Below, in pieces: positions 8,111 to 16,903 of a stretch of 64,000 bases of DNA. The first letter of the stretch is position 1, and the number at the start of each line of letters is the position of its first letter. This stretch comes from GCA-2728135 sp002728135 (GTDB taxonomy: Bacteria > Pseudomonadota > Alphaproteobacteria > UBA828). The stretch covers positions 62,001 to 126,000 of the forward strand of contig CAXEND010000003.1 in the NCBI GenBank assembly GCA_963997635.1, read 5' to 3'. The position numbers were made by a program, and so were the translations under genes. The notes under the pieces were generated by a model. It made no database searches, was not told the DNA's origin, and saw only the letters and a list, made by a program, of their open reading frames with translations.

Positions 8111-8150
8111 CAACCGCTCAGACAATTTATCTGAGCGGTTGATTTTTTTC
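8111..8150 (+). terminator. Strong Rho-independent terminator after amiE
   Basis: A perfect 12-base stem CAACCGCTCAGA / TCTGAGCGGTTG with a seven-base loop, followed by ATTTTTTTC. It is GC-rich against an AT-rich background and ends the amidase transcript 25 bases after its stop. Confidence 0.92.
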
Positions 8151-8185
8151 TTACATATACAAAGCAAGTAAATTAAGAAGAAAAT

Positions 8186-8662
8186 TTAATCTGCGGCTTT
8201 ATTGTAATCCCAAGTCAACCAGTCTTTCGGGATAATTGTGACAATTGTCCTACCTTCTTCCATAATAGGGGTCGTATAAGCATCTGCATCTTCTTTTCCA
8301 AGAGTTTTTGATAACACTGCATGAGTGACTTCACGAATTAATTTTTCATCCTGTGATAGTTCGGCAGTTCCTCGACACATAATTGCCCACGCACCAGCTC
8401 CAATACCTTCTTCAATTCTTGGATCTTCATCTATAAGAATCGAACAACGAGGGTCTTTAGCAAGGTTTTTTAGATGTATGCGACCTGCACCTAATGTCAT
8501 TTGAAACGTTTCGCCGTTCCAGTGATACCAAATAGGAGTTAAGTGAATCATACCGTCAGGCCTATAACTTGCCATTCTAGCCATCCCACGTGCAGAGAGC
8601 CTTTCATCAACTTCATTATTAGTAAGTTTATTCTCTTTTGTAGCGGTAGTTTTTGAGCTCAT
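8186..8662 (-). CDS. Pyridoxamine-phosphate-oxidase-like split-barrel protein, probable F420 binder
   Basis: 158 residues with the flavin/deazaflavin split beta-barrel pattern: a first strand pair ARMASYRPDGMIHLTPIWYHW (given here as landmarks at about 28-48), an H-L-K-N-L-A-K-D-P-R-C motif at about 63-73 that contacts the cofactor phosphate in this family, and a final W-L-T-W-D-Y strand. The resemblance is to the F420-dependent FDOR-B group. F420 use is inferred partly from the complete F420 pathway 4 kb downstream. FMN or heme are alternatives for this fold. ATG has AAAGGAA upstream. Transcribed away from amiE's terminator. Confidence 0.75.
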   Translation of the reverse strand: MSSKTTATKENKLTNNEVDERLSARGMARMASYRPDGMIHLTPIWYHWNGETFQMTLGAGRIHLKNLAKDPRCSILIDEDPRIEEGIGAGAWAIMCRGTAELSQDEKLIREVTHAVLSKTLGKEDADAYTTPIMEEGRTIVTIIPKDWLTWDYNKAAD

Positions 8663-8790
8663 TACAATTCCTTTTTAGTTTGTGAAAATACAAATATTAA
8701 TTTTCTTTAATATTAGGATTAAGTAATCTACGTAATCTTTTGGATGTTGTGCGTGTATCAACTTTAGAGTGTGGAAACTATGAATATTTA

Positions 8791-9831
8791 TCAAAGTACA
8801 TTTTCTGCTATAAATTCCATTTGATTATGGAATCCTCCTGATAATAGAATTGAACTCACCTTGTTTTCCTGTGCAGCTTTTTTCCATATATTGAGCCTTT
8901 CAGCAACATTTTCTCTAGGCCCTACCAAACTAATTGAATCTACTAATTCGTCTGGTACAAGTTCTTCTGCCTGTGGAATTTTTCCAGTGAGATATAACTT
9001 TTGTATATCAATTGCAGCTTGCTCGAAACCCAGAAGTTTAACATAGTCATTGTAAAAATTTTTCCCTACTGCTCCCATTCCGCCAATATATAAGGCTAGC
9101 ATACTCTTTATTGGCTTACGACAGAGATTGATATCCTTGCCTATAGATACAGGTACTATTGGACAGATCTCAAAATGGGAGAGATTTTTTATATTTTCAG
9201 ATTTTTCGAAACCCCTGTTAATATTATCACTAAAAACTTCAAATTTTTCAGGAATCATAAAAATAGGAAACATTCCATCAGCTATTTCTGCAGCTAATCT
9301 TATCCCTTTTGGTGCAACCGCAGCAGTAAATATTTTTATTTGTCCAGATGGATGTAAAATTGATTTAAGTGGTTTACCTAGACCAGTTGCATTGTCTCCT
9401 TTATATGGGAGTTGATAATGTTTGCCTTCATATTCAACTGGTGACTCTCGTGCAAAAATATTTCTAATAATTTCAATATATTCTCGTGTTCTGATTAGTG
9501 GACGATAGTACGGTTCACCGTGCCAGCCCTCTACAACTTGAGGGCCAGATGGTCCAAGTCCTAAAATGAAACGATTTTTTGAGAGTATTTGTAAGGTCAT
9601 AGCAGTCATAGCAGTACAAGCTGGTGTTCTTGCAGGTATTTGCATGATGCCAGTACCAACATTAATCTTTGAAGTTTGTGCAAGTATCCAAGCGGATGGT
9701 GTTACAGCGTCGCTTCCGTATGCTTCTGAAAGCCAAACTGAACTATAGCCCATTTCTTCAGCAATGCGAATAGAGTTAATATCAATCTTGTATTCTGAAC
9801 CTGAATAACCGAGAAAAAGTCCAAGTTTCAT
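8791..9831 (-). CDS. Luciferase-like (LLM class) oxidoreductase, probable F420-dependent
   Basis: A 346-residue TIM-barrel protein of the bacterial-luciferase superfamily. Landmarks are the N-terminal MKLGLFLGYSG, W-L-S-E-A-Y-G at about 33-39, V-G-T-G-I at about 58-62, the I-L-G-L-G-P-S-G-P-Q segment near residue 90 that lines the cofactor site, and a C-terminal V-G-P-R-E-N-V-A-E-R-L helix. The Mer/F420-dependent subgroup commonly has these. Substrate unknown. Position beside an F420 pathway favours F420 over FMN, but sequence alone does not decide. Ribosome site AAGGAAAG precedes ATG. It may be in one transcript with the split-barrel gene downstream on the same strand. Confidence 0.8.
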   Translation of the reverse strand: MKLGLFLGYSGSEYKIDINSIRIAEEMGYSSVWLSEAYGSDAVTPSAWILAQTSKINVGTGIMQIPARTPACTAMTAMTLQILSKNRFILGLGPSGPQVVEGWHGEPYYRPLIRTREYIEIIRNIFARESPVEYEGKHYQLPYKGDNATGLGKPLKSILHPSGQIKIFTAAVAPKGIRLAAEIADGMFPIFMIPEKFEVFSDNINRGFEKSENIKNLSHFEICPIVPVSIGKDINLCRKPIKSMLALYIGGMGAVGKNFYNDYVKLLGFEQAAIDIQKLYLTGKIPQAEELVPDELVDSISLVGPRENVAERLNIWKKAAQENKVSSILLSGGFHNQMEFIAENVL

Positions 9832-10181
9832 AAAATCTTTCCTTAAGTTTAGACTTAAACAATGATTGTCTTTCTTGTAATTTTGATAAGAAACAAAATT
9901 CTATTACTATAATATACACCTTTTTATTTCCAGTTATCTATTTAACTTGATTATTTTTGATAATATAATGGTCATTTGCTTAACATATAATTTCTTAAGC
10001 CATTATTTTTTCTTTAAGAGATTGTTATATATTCGTATAAATATTTTACCTTACTAATATGTTATTAATGACAAAATAAAATTATTCATATGTCAGTTTT
10101 GGATATTCAGATATATTGGATAATATTTGATATTCCTAATACGATTGGCAAAACAAAGTTTTAGACTCAGGAGAATTGATT
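9832..10181. other. 350-base AT-rich divergent intergenic region
   Basis: It lies between the divergent LLM oxidoreductase and aminotransferase genes and must hold promoters for both. It is very AT-rich, and I see no open frame of useful length, no clear terminator and no tRNA-like fold. Weak dyads (for example TGAC...GTCA around 10069-10094) are not convincing. No promoter boxes can be assigned with confidence. Confidence 0.5.
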
Positions 10182-11528
10182 ATGTCGAATAACGCTGAAG
10201 CAGCCCTTTTGGAGCGTGATGCTGCTTATATGATCCACCCTTTGCACAACAAATCAGTTCATTCAACAGGAAAGGTTTGGGTTGGGGGTCAAGGTGCTTT
10301 CTTATTTGATGCAAATGGAGACCGCTTTATTGATGGACTTTCTGGCCTTTGGAATAATACAGCTGGAAATGGTCGTTCTGAGCTTATAGAGGCTGGAAGT
10401 AATCAATTAGAAGCAATGGCGTTTGCTTCGGGTTACGCTGGTAGCTCCAATGATCAGGCTATAGCACTTGCTGAGAATCTGGCACGAATAACATATCCTA
10501 GTATAAATCAATTTTTCTTCACATCAGGTGGTGGCGAGTCTACAGACAGCAATATAAAGATGGCTAGATATTACTGGAAAGTGAAGGGAAAGCCTGAAAA
10601 AATCAAGGTTATCTCTCGAGTTGGTGGATATCATGGTGTAACCTTTGCTGCTATGTGTGCAACTGGCCTAAATTATTATTGGCCTATGTTTGAACCACGT
10701 ATGCCTGGATTTGTTCACATTCCTGGACCATACCCTTATTTCTATGAGGCCCCTGAAGGTTCCGAAAGCCAAGGTATTGCAGCTGCAAATGAATTAGAAA
10801 AGGCAATTATTTCTGAAGGACCTGAAACAGTTGCTATGTTTATCGCAGAGCCTGTTCAAGGTGCTGGTGGAGTAATTGTACCACAACATGATTACTTCCG
10901 ACGCATCAGAGAAATATGTACAAAGTATGAAGTGTTGATGGTTTCTGATGAGGTAATAACTGGTTTCGGTAGAACTGGAAAAATGTTTGGATTGCAACAT
11001 TGGGATGTAGAGCCAGATATGATCCAATTTGCTAAAGCCATAACCTCGGGATATTTCTCACTTGGTGGAATAGGTATTAACGATGAAATTGCAAATACCA
11101 TGAATTCAAGCGGAAAACCGTGGATGCATGCATATACTTATTCAGCACATCCAACAGGTTGTGCAATTGCAAATGCTATGATTGGTGTAGTAGAAAAAGA
11201 TGATTTTCCAAAACAAGCTGAGGAGAAAGGTAAGAGGCTTTTAGTGGGCTTGAAGGATGCTTTATCTCATCATCCTAATGTTGGCGAAGTTAGAGGACTT
11301 GGGTTAATGTGTGGTATTGAGTATGTGAAAGATAGAGATACAAAAGAGTTTTTTGACCCAGAGGATGGTATTGGTGCAAAATTAAATAATGAGTGTATTT
11401 CTAGAGGATTATTTTCTCGTGTTAGAAATGATGCTTATTTATTAGCTCCACCGATCGTTACAGATAATCAGACTATCGATGAAATTGTTGACATTGTGGC
11501 AGCATCTACAAAAGCTGTACTAGGTTAA
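10182..11528 (+). CDS. Class III (omega) aminotransferase
   Basis: A PLP-dependent, fold-type I transaminase that moves an amino group from a non-alpha amine (beta-alanine, GABA, diamine, taurine-like compounds) to pyruvate or 2-oxoglutarate. Landmarks: G-L-W-N near 57, F-F-T-S-G-G-G-E-S-T-D-S near 113-124, G-Y-H-G near 149, S-D-E-V-I-T-G-F-G-R-T-G (Asp256 for the pyridine nitrogen) and the Schiff-base Lys285 in Q-F-A-K-A-I-T-S-G-Y. 448 residues is usual. ATG 10182 has TCAGGAGA upstream. The substrate cannot be told from sequence. Sits between two F420-type oxidoreductase genes, whose products might be upstream or downstream of the amine; this is speculative. Confidence 0.88.
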   Translation: MSNNAEAALLERDAAYMIHPLHNKSVHSTGKVWVGGQGAFLFDANGDRFIDGLSGLWNNTAGNGRSELIEAGSNQLEAMAFASGYAGSSNDQAIALAENLARITYPSINQFFFTSGGGESTDSNIKMARYYWKVKGKPEKIKVISRVGGYHGVTFAAMCATGLNYYWPMFEPRMPGFVHIPGPYPYFYEAPEGSESQGIAAANELEKAIISEGPETVAMFIAEPVQGAGGVIVPQHDYFRRIREICTKYEVLMVSDEVITGFGRTGKMFGLQHWDVEPDMIQFAKAITSGYFSLGGIGINDEIANTMNSSGKPWMHAYTYSAHPTGCAIANAMIGVVEKDDFPKQAEEKGKRLLVGLKDALSHHPNVGEVRGLGLMCGIEYVKDRDTKEFFDPEDGIGAKLNNECISRGLFSRVRNDAYLLAPPIVTDNQTIDEIVDIVAASTKAVLG

Positions 11529-11566
11529 AGAGTCTCTGTTTAATCTTGAGATGAAAATGAGATAAA

Positions 11567-11613
11567 TCACAGGCAATAGCCCTAAATATAGGAAAGGAGC
11601 TAATTGCCTGTGA
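11567..11613. terminator. Hairpin between convergent genes, probable bidirectional terminator
   Basis: TCACAGGCAA (11567-11576) pairs perfectly with TTGCCTGTGA (11604-11613), and TAGC / GCTA extends the stem after one bulged A. It lies between the 3' ends of the aminotransferase and the LLM gene. T-tracts on either side are weak, so it may act as a transcript-end stabiliser instead. Confidence 0.55.
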
Positions 11614-11630
11614 AAATGATATTTAAGTTT

Positions 11631-12596
11631 TCAGGAAGTTTTTGATAGGATATCTTCACTAAATGCTTGAATTCGATCTAAAGTTTCGTTTTCTGTCTCA
11701 GCAAGAAAATTAAATAGAAGTTTACTAACTCCTAATTCTTTAAGCTTCCCTATATCGTCAAGAATTGCATCAGCACTCCCAGTTAACATCATTCTTTCGC
11801 CATCATTAGCTTTAATAGAATCTCCGGTTGCAGCAGTCCAGACAGACCAATACGCTAGCTCGAGAGTATCTGGGTCTCGGGCTTCTAGATCACAAATTGA
11901 ACGAATAGTTGCAACTGCAGCTCGCCATCGAGGCATAGTATCAAGAGGGTGTTTGGGATTGCACCCTATTGGGAACCAGGCATCACCCCGTTTGGCAGCA
12001 CGTCTCATTGCAGGTTTACTCTCTCCGCCTATCCAAATAGGAGGATGAGGTGTTTGTATTGGCTTTGGTGAAAAATATATGTTTGAGAATTTTCTATAAT
12101 TTCCATGAAATTGTGGTTCATCATTGGTCCAAAGTTCTTTGTAGATATCAATATATTCGTCTGTTACTTTTCCACGTTCCTCGAAGGGGGGAGCTTCTAC
12201 AGCGTCAAATTCCTCTGGCATCCATCCAGCACCGCATCCAAGAATTGTACGTCCACCTGAAAGATGATCAATTGTGGATATAAGTTTTGCTGTTAGCATA
12301 GGCTCACGGTATGGAACAACCATTACAGACGTTAAAATTCGGGCTTTTTTTGTTTGTGCAGCGACAGCCGCCATCATTGCGAGAGGCTCAAGGCACATTC
12401 CGCCTGCTAGAGTTGAGAAGTTGAGCTTTCCATCAGCCGAATATGGGTAATTATCTCCAATAGACCGAGGTATTATTATATGGTCAGGTATAGCTAGCAA
12501 GGAATAGCCACAGTCCTCCCCTTTGCGTGCTATGGCCACGATGGATTCGTTATTTGCAAGTGCTCCACCGTTTGGGATATTAAATCCAAACTCCAT
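11631..12596 (-). CDS. LLM class oxidoreductase, F420-dependent subfamily (TIGR03619-like)
   Basis: A 321-residue luciferase-like TIM-barrel oxidoreductase. It has the N-terminal E-F-G-F-N-I-P-N-G-G, an A-I-P-D-H-I motif (about 35-40), the T-S-V-M-V-V-P-Y-R-E-P strand (about 88-98), L-S-G-G-R-T-I-L-G-C-G-A-G-W (about 112-125) and P-H-P-P-I-W-I-G-G-E (about 183-192). These are hallmarks of the F420-dependent LLM group typical of F420-producing bacteria. Substrate unknown; relatives act on oxidised carbons of diverse organics. It is divergent from cofG across 270 bases, so both could share control. Ribosome site AAAGGAATG precedes ATG. Confidence 0.85.
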   Translation of the reverse strand: MEFGFNIPNGGALANNESIVAIARKGEDCGYSLLAIPDHIIIPRSIGDNYPYSADGKLNFSTLAGGMCLEPLAMMAAVAAQTKKARILTSVMVVPYREPMLTAKLISTIDHLSGGRTILGCGAGWMPEEFDAVEAPPFEERGKVTDEYIDIYKELWTNDEPQFHGNYRKFSNIYFSPKPIQTPHPPIWIGGESKPAMRRAAKRGDAWFPIGCNPKHPLDTMPRWRAAVATIRSICDLEARDPDTLELAYWSVWTAATGDSIKANDGERMMLTGSADAILDDIGKLKELGVSKLLFNFLAETENETLDRIQAFSEDILSKTS

Positions 12597-12745
12597 TTTT
12601 CATTCCTTTTCTAATACTATTTAGAATTAAAGACAAAGATAAATAATTACTATTAGCAGTATATAAATATTATGTAGATTTTTATGGAAACTTAATACGT
12701 TTAATGCAATTTTTATAATACAAGAATTCTAGCCTTTTTATATAA

Positions 12746-12793
12746 ATTTTAGAAAGTTTTTCTAAAATACTTGACCAGCATCATTAGGGCTGG
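12746..12793. promoter_or_regulatory. Two adjacent hairpins in the cofG upstream region
   Basis: ATTTTAGAAA-GTT-TTTCTAAAAT (12746-12768) is a perfect 10-base dyad. Seven bases on, CCAGC (12775-12779) pairs with GCTGG (12789-12793). The pair lies between divergent LLM and cofG genes, 75-125 bases before cofG. It could be a terminator for an upstream transcript, an operator or a leader structure. A loose TTGATA-N14-TATAAT follows (12799-12824), with a spacer shorter than usual. Confidence 0.4.
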
Positions 12794-12869
12794 TGCTGTT
12801 GATAGTTTAGACATTTAATATAATAATTTTAATATAATTAAGAATTATAAGCACTTTAGGGAAAATAGT

Positions 12870-13985
12870 TTGAATAATAGAAATTTTGAAGACTTTTTTC
12901 AACTCGAGTCAATAAGTGGCAGATCTTTGAAAAGACTCTGTTTATCTGCCGCTGAGAAGCGGGATATGTACTGGGGAAAGTCTATAACCTATTCTAGGAA
13001 GGTGTTTGTCCCACTAACTAATTACTGTCGCGATGAGTGCGGTTACTGCACTTTTGTAAAGAGACCTGGTGAACCTGGAGCAAAAATAATGTCTCCAGAG
13101 GAGGTGATGGATGTTGTAGTTCGTGGGGCTGAACTGGATGCCAAAGAAGTTTTATTTAGTTTGGGTGAAAAACCAGAGTTACGTTATCAGGTAGTTCAAG
13201 ATCAGCTTAGATACTTAGGTTTTAGCCGTTTGATTGACTATTTATATACCATGTGTGCCCGAGTATTGGAAGAAACGAACCTTTTACCACATATTAATGC
13301 GGGCACGATGAATAATGAAGAGATAGAACTTTTGAAACCAGTTAGTGCAAGTATGGGTATGATGCTTGAAAATACATCCCGTCGCTTATTGAAAAAAGGC
13401 GAGGCTCATTATAAATGTCCTGATAAGACACCAATACAAAGACTTAGAACTCTAGAGCGTGCTGGGAGAAAGAACGTACCATTTACTACTGGCCTGTTAA
13501 TTGGTATTGGAGAAACTTGGAAGGAGCGCTTAGAGACTTTAGTGGATATTATCGAAATTCATAGACGTTATGGACATATTCAAGAAGTGATCATCCAGAA
13601 TTTTAGAGCAAAGCAGGGCACTTTAATGGAGAATTCTCCAGAACCATCCCATGATGATATGTGCCGAACATTAGCTGTAGCACGTTTAATGTTGCCAGCA
13701 GAGATTAGTTTACAGGCACCGCCTAACTTATCAGATAATTATCTTGATTACATTGATTGTGGTATTAATGATTGGGGGGGAATTTCCCCATTGACCGCAG
13801 ATTATATTAATCCAGAGTGTGCATGGCCAAAAATTGATTTGTTAAAAGTGGGGGTGGGGCAGAAAGGTTATAAATTAAATGAAAGACTTACTATTTATAA
13901 TCGTTTTATAGAGAACTCTGAACGTTATCTTGAACCTAAAACAGCAGAACGTGTAAATTTCCTTGAAGCAAACTACAGTCATTAA
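12870..13985 (+). CDS. cofG: FO synthase subunit CofG (radical SAM)
   Basis: Radical-SAM half of 7,8-didemethyl-8-hydroxy-5-deazariboflavin (FO) synthase, making the deazaflavin core of F420 together with CofH. The [4Fe-4S]/SAM motif is C-R-D-E-C-G-Y-C at Cys53, Cys57 and Cys60. Also family-like are F-S-L-G-E-K-P-E (about 94-101), H-I-N-A-G-T-M-N (about 140-147) and A-P-P-N-L-S near residue 287. 371 residues matches stand-alone CofG; actinobacteria carry a CofG-CofH fusion (FbiC) instead. Translation probably begins at TTG 12870 because no in-frame ATG occurs before the core domain; the ribosome site (AGGGAAAA) is weak. First gene of a six-gene run reading rightward. Confidence 0.95.
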   Translation: MNNRNFEDFFQLESISGRSLKRLCLSAAEKRDMYWGKSITYSRKVFVPLTNYCRDECGYCTFVKRPGEPGAKIMSPEEVMDVVVRGAELDAKEVLFSLGEKPELRYQVVQDQLRYLGFSRLIDYLYTMCARVLEETNLLPHINAGTMNNEEIELLKPVSASMGMMLENTSRRLLKKGEAHYKCPDKTPIQRLRTLERAGRKNVPFTTGLLIGIGETWKERLETLVDIIEIHRRYGHIQEVIIQNFRAKQGTLMENSPEPSHDDMCRTLAVARLMLPAEISLQAPPNLSDNYLDYIDCGINDWGGISPLTADYINPECAWPKIDLLKVGVGQKGYKLNERLTIYNRFIENSERYLEPKTAERVNFLEANYSH

Positions 13986-13999
13986 TCTAGGAGCATATA

Positions 14000-15283
14000 T
14001 TGACTATTATTTCTCAATTAAATCATCTTGATAAATCTAATCAAAGCTGGCCTAGGGAGGAAATAAACTTCTCTAAGGCCTTAGAAAATGCCAGTACACC
14101 AATAAGAACATTACTTGAAAAACCTCTCACAGATGTTGAATTATCTGAGGAGGATGGTGTAGCTCTTTTTGGTGCAGATGGAAAAGATCTGATTGCTCTA
14201 CTTTCTGTTGCTGACAAGGTCCGTGAGGATGAGGTGGGTGATAATGTTACTTTTGTAGTGAATAGAAATATAAATTTTACAAATGTTTGTTACATGGGCT
14301 GCAAATTTTGTAACTTTGCTAAACGAGCTGAAGCTCCTGATGCTGAAAGTTTGTCCCTTGAGCAAATTACTAATAGAACCCAAGAAGCCTGGCGTAGAGG
14401 GGCGACTGAGGTTTGTATCCAGGGCGGCTTACATCCTAAGATCTCAGGAGGATATTACAGAGAAATATTAAATGCGATTAAGAAAGAAATTCCACAAATA
14501 CATGTTCATGCTTTTTCTCCTTTTGAAATTTGGTATGGAGCAAAAAAAACAGGTATGAGATATAATGAATTTATCTCTGATTTAAAGAATAATGGGCTAG
14601 GCTCAATGCCTGGAACAGCTGCTGAGATTTTAGATACTGAAGTACGAAAGATACTAACTCAGGATAAATTGAGCACCCAAAAATGGATCGAGATTATAAC
14701 AGAGGCACATAATGTAGGGGTACCTTCTACAGCGACTATAATGTATGGTCATATAGATGGACCCAAACAATGGTCAGCTCATATAGATTTAATTAGAAAT
14801 ATTCAAAAATCTACGGGTGGCTTTACAGAATTTGTGCCCTTAGGATTCATTCATAAGGATTCTCGTCTTTATAGAGATGTTCCAGGGGTTCGCCCGGGCC
14901 CTACCCTCTACGAAAATCTTAAAATGCACGCGATTTCTCGATTAATGCTTAAGGGTTGGATTAAAAATATTCAAGTTTCTTGGGTAAAGCTAGGCCCTGA
15001 ATTAGCTCAGGTAATTCTTAATTGTGGAGCAAATGACTTTGGGGGAACTCTAATGAATGAGTCTATATCTCGCTCCGCCGGTGCTGAATGGGGGCAGGAG
15101 GTGATGCCAAGGGAGATGACTGGTATAATTCGTGGTGCTGGACGAATTCCTGCCCAGCGTTCTACACTTTACAAAACTATTGCGGTTTATAAAGATCATG
15201 ATCCGGTAGAGGACAAGCCCTTAGTTACGAGAAAAGGCCCCAGTAAGGCATATCAACTGGCTAGCCGTTCTTGGATAACTTAA
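14000..15283 (+). CDS. cofH: FO synthase subunit CofH (5-amino-6-ribitylaminouracil tyrosine 4-hydroxybenzyl transferase)
   Basis: Second radical-SAM enzyme of FO synthesis; it joins a tyrosine-derived hydroxybenzyl group to the ribityl-uracil. The cluster motif C-Y-M-G-C-K-F-C lies at Cys97, Cys101 and Cys104. Other family landmarks are I-Q-G-G-L-H-P (about 140-146), H-V-H-A-F-S-P-F-E, G-L-G-S-M-P-G-T-A-A-E-I-L and N-D-F-G-G-T-L-M-N-E. 427 residues is slightly long, with about 35 extra N-terminal residues. Start is TTG at 14000 with TAGGAG six bases upstream. Only 14 bases follow the cofG stop. Confidence 0.95.
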   Translation: MTIISQLNHLDKSNQSWPREEINFSKALENASTPIRTLLEKPLTDVELSEEDGVALFGADGKDLIALLSVADKVREDEVGDNVTFVVNRNINFTNVCYMGCKFCNFAKRAEAPDAESLSLEQITNRTQEAWRRGATEVCIQGGLHPKISGGYYREILNAIKKEIPQIHVHAFSPFEIWYGAKKTGMRYNEFISDLKNNGLGSMPGTAAEILDTEVRKILTQDKLSTQKWIEIITEAHNVGVPSTATIMYGHIDGPKQWSAHIDLIRNIQKSTGGFTEFVPLGFIHKDSRLYRDVPGVRPGPTLYENLKMHAISRLMLKGWIKNIQVSWVKLGPELAQVILNCGANDFGGTLMNESISRSAGAEWGQEVMPREMTGIIRGAGRIPAQRSTLYKTIAVYKDHDPVEDKPLVTRKGPSKAYQLASRSWIT

Positions 15284-15293
15284 TGAAAATAAA

Positions 15294-16250
15294 ATGGTTA
15301 AATCATATTTAATTATCGCCGGAGGAGTTGGCGGGGCAAAGATCGCTGAGGGTTTTGCCAGTTATTGTAACCCAAAAGATCTTTCAATAATTGGAAATGT
15401 TGGAGATGATTGGGAATTCCACGGATTATGGGTTTCCCCTGATATTGATACTTTAACCTATACATTATCTGGCTTGATAGACCGTGAAAGGGGGTGGGGT
15501 GTTTCGAATGAAACTTTTCGAGCATTAGGTGTTCTTGAAAAATTTGGACGTGAAACGTGGATGCAGCTAGGAGATCAAGACTTAGGTCTTCATATTTATA
15601 GAACTGAACGTCGTAGAAAAGGGGATAGGCCAAGTATTATTGCAAAAGATATTGCGAGAGCTTTGGGAGTTAATGTTGATATTATACTGCCAACAGATCA
15701 ACCTCTTAATACTATGGTTAAAACTTCCCTTGGTTGGCTACCCTTTCAAGAGTATTTTGTTAAAGAACGCTGTAAACCAACTGTTGAAGAAATATCATTT
15801 GAGGGTGCCGACTCTGCAACTATTACTCCTGAGGCTATGGAAGCTATTAGAAGTGCAGATGTGATATGTATAGCCCCGTCTAATCCTATTGTAAGTATTG
15901 GCCCTATTTTTGCTATACCAGAAATCCTCAATGCAATTAAGGAGAGAAAAGGACTTTGTATTGCGGTATCTCCACTTATTGGAGGTAAGGCAATAAAAGG
16001 GCCAGCAGTAGAAATATTGCAAGCTTTAGGTCATATGCCAGACTCAAGGGGTATTGCTAAATTATATCATGGATTAATTGATGTAATAGTAATTGATGAA
16101 AAAGATAAATATTTAACTTCATATATTGAAGATAGTTATTGTGATGTATGGGTTGAGAACACTCTTATGCTAAACCTAGAAGATAAAATAAATTTGACAA
16201 AAAAAATTATCCAGAGAGCTGAAAATTATAATTTAGTACGACCCAAATGA
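15294..16250 (+). CDS. cofD: 2-phospho-L-lactate (or PEP-derived) transferase CofD
   Basis: Transfers the phospholactyl or phosphoenolpyruvyl moiety from the guanylylated donor to FO, giving F420-0 or dehydro-F420-0. The glycine-rich nucleotide loop A-G-G-V-G-G-A-K lies at residues 9-16, followed by N-V-G-D-D (about 35-39) and D-I-D-T-L-T-Y-T-L-S-G, all diagnostic. Near the C-terminal half, A-P-S-N-P-I-V-S-I-G-P-I and S-P-L-I-G-G-K-A-I-K-G-P-A contact the donor. 318 residues, normal. It follows cofH by 10 bases and overlaps cofC by four bases (ATGA), so translation is probably coupled. Confidence 0.95.
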   Translation: MVKSYLIIAGGVGGAKIAEGFASYCNPKDLSIIGNVGDDWEFHGLWVSPDIDTLTYTLSGLIDRERGWGVSNETFRALGVLEKFGRETWMQLGDQDLGLHIYRTERRRKGDRPSIIAKDIARALGVNVDIILPTDQPLNTMVKTSLGWLPFQEYFVKERCKPTVEEISFEGADSATITPEAMEAIRSADVICIAPSNPIVSIGPIFAIPEILNAIKERKGLCIAVSPLIGGKAIKGPAVEILQALGHMPDSRGIAKLYHGLIDVIVIDEKDKYLTSYIEDSYCDVWVENTLMLNLEDKINLTKKIIQRAENYNLVRPK

Positions 16251-16903
16251 CTCACGAACTTAACATCATCCTTCCTGTAAGAACGGCAAAAAATGCAAAA
16301 AACAGGCTGTCAACACTTCTAAGCAGTCAGCAAAGAAGGGAGCTCTCAACACTTCTTTTTAATCAATCTCTAGATTTCTACCGCTCCCAATGGCCAAAAA
16401 TTCAATTAACAATCATCACTGACTCATATCAATTCAAAAAAAAGGGAGAAGAAGCAGGAGCATGTGTATTAACTGATCCTGGGAGTGGTCTAAATAATGC
16501 TGTTGAATTTGCTACCAGATATAGCTTGCAAAAAGGATTTAGCAGGCAGCTTATAGTACATTCTGATATAGCGATTTTAGATAGGGAGGAAATAGCACAA
16601 TTAGTCGACTGTAAATTAAGTTGTCCAGGAATCCTAGGTGTTCCCGCTACAGCTGATGGTGGAACAAATGCTTTGTTGGAACAACCTCCTGGTATTATTG
16701 AACATTATTATGGAAGGGATAGTTTTGAAAAGCATAAACAGGCTGCATTACGATCTGGTGTTGAATTAGATGTTCTAGAACTTTCAGGGTTGGGTTTGGA
16801 TTTAGATACAGAGGAAGATATATATAATTATCTTAAAAAGGACCCTAACGGAATGATTGCAAAAAAACTAAATTTTTGGGGGGTAATAAGCCTTGCCAGC
16901 TAA
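16247..16903 (+). CDS. cofC: Phospholactate/phosphoenolpyruvate guanylyltransferase CofC
   Basis: Activates the three-carbon acid with GTP for CofD. The nucleotidyltransferase start I-L-P-V-R-T-A-K-N-A-K-N-R-L (residues 7-20) and the metal-site H-S-D-I-A-I-L (about 102-108) are visible, with a V-P-A-T-A-D-G-G-T-N-A-L stretch at about 125-136 that is typical of this enzyme. 218 residues is usual. Whether phosphoenolpyruvate (as in mycobacterial FbiD), 2-phospholactate (archaea) or 3-phosphoglycerate is the substrate cannot be read here. The end overlaps cofE by 11 bases. Confidence 0.9.
   Translation: MTHELNIILPVRTAKNAKNRLSTLLSSQQRRELSTLLFNQSLDFYRSQWPKIQLTIITDSYQFKKKGEEAGACVLTDPGSGLNNAVEFATRYSLQKGFSRQLIVHSDIAILDREEIAQLVDCKLSCPGILGVPATADGGTNALLEQPPGIIEHYYGRDSFEKHKQAALRSGVELDVLELSGLGLDLDTEEDIYNYLKKDPNGMIAKKLNFWGVISLAS

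Noticed and set aside
10069..10094. TGAC...GTCA dyad before the aminotransferase gene
   Set aside because: Four-base arms with an 18-base spacer are expected by chance in this AT-rich stretch.
9832..10181. A tRNA or small RNA gene in the large gap
   Set aside because: No cloverleaf, no CCA end and no GC-rich stem; base composition is uniformly AT-rich.
12799..12824. Sigma-70 promoter TTGATA-N14-TATAAT before cofG
   Set aside because: The spacer is three bases too short and the whole region is AT-rich, so the match is not reliable; kept only as a remark.
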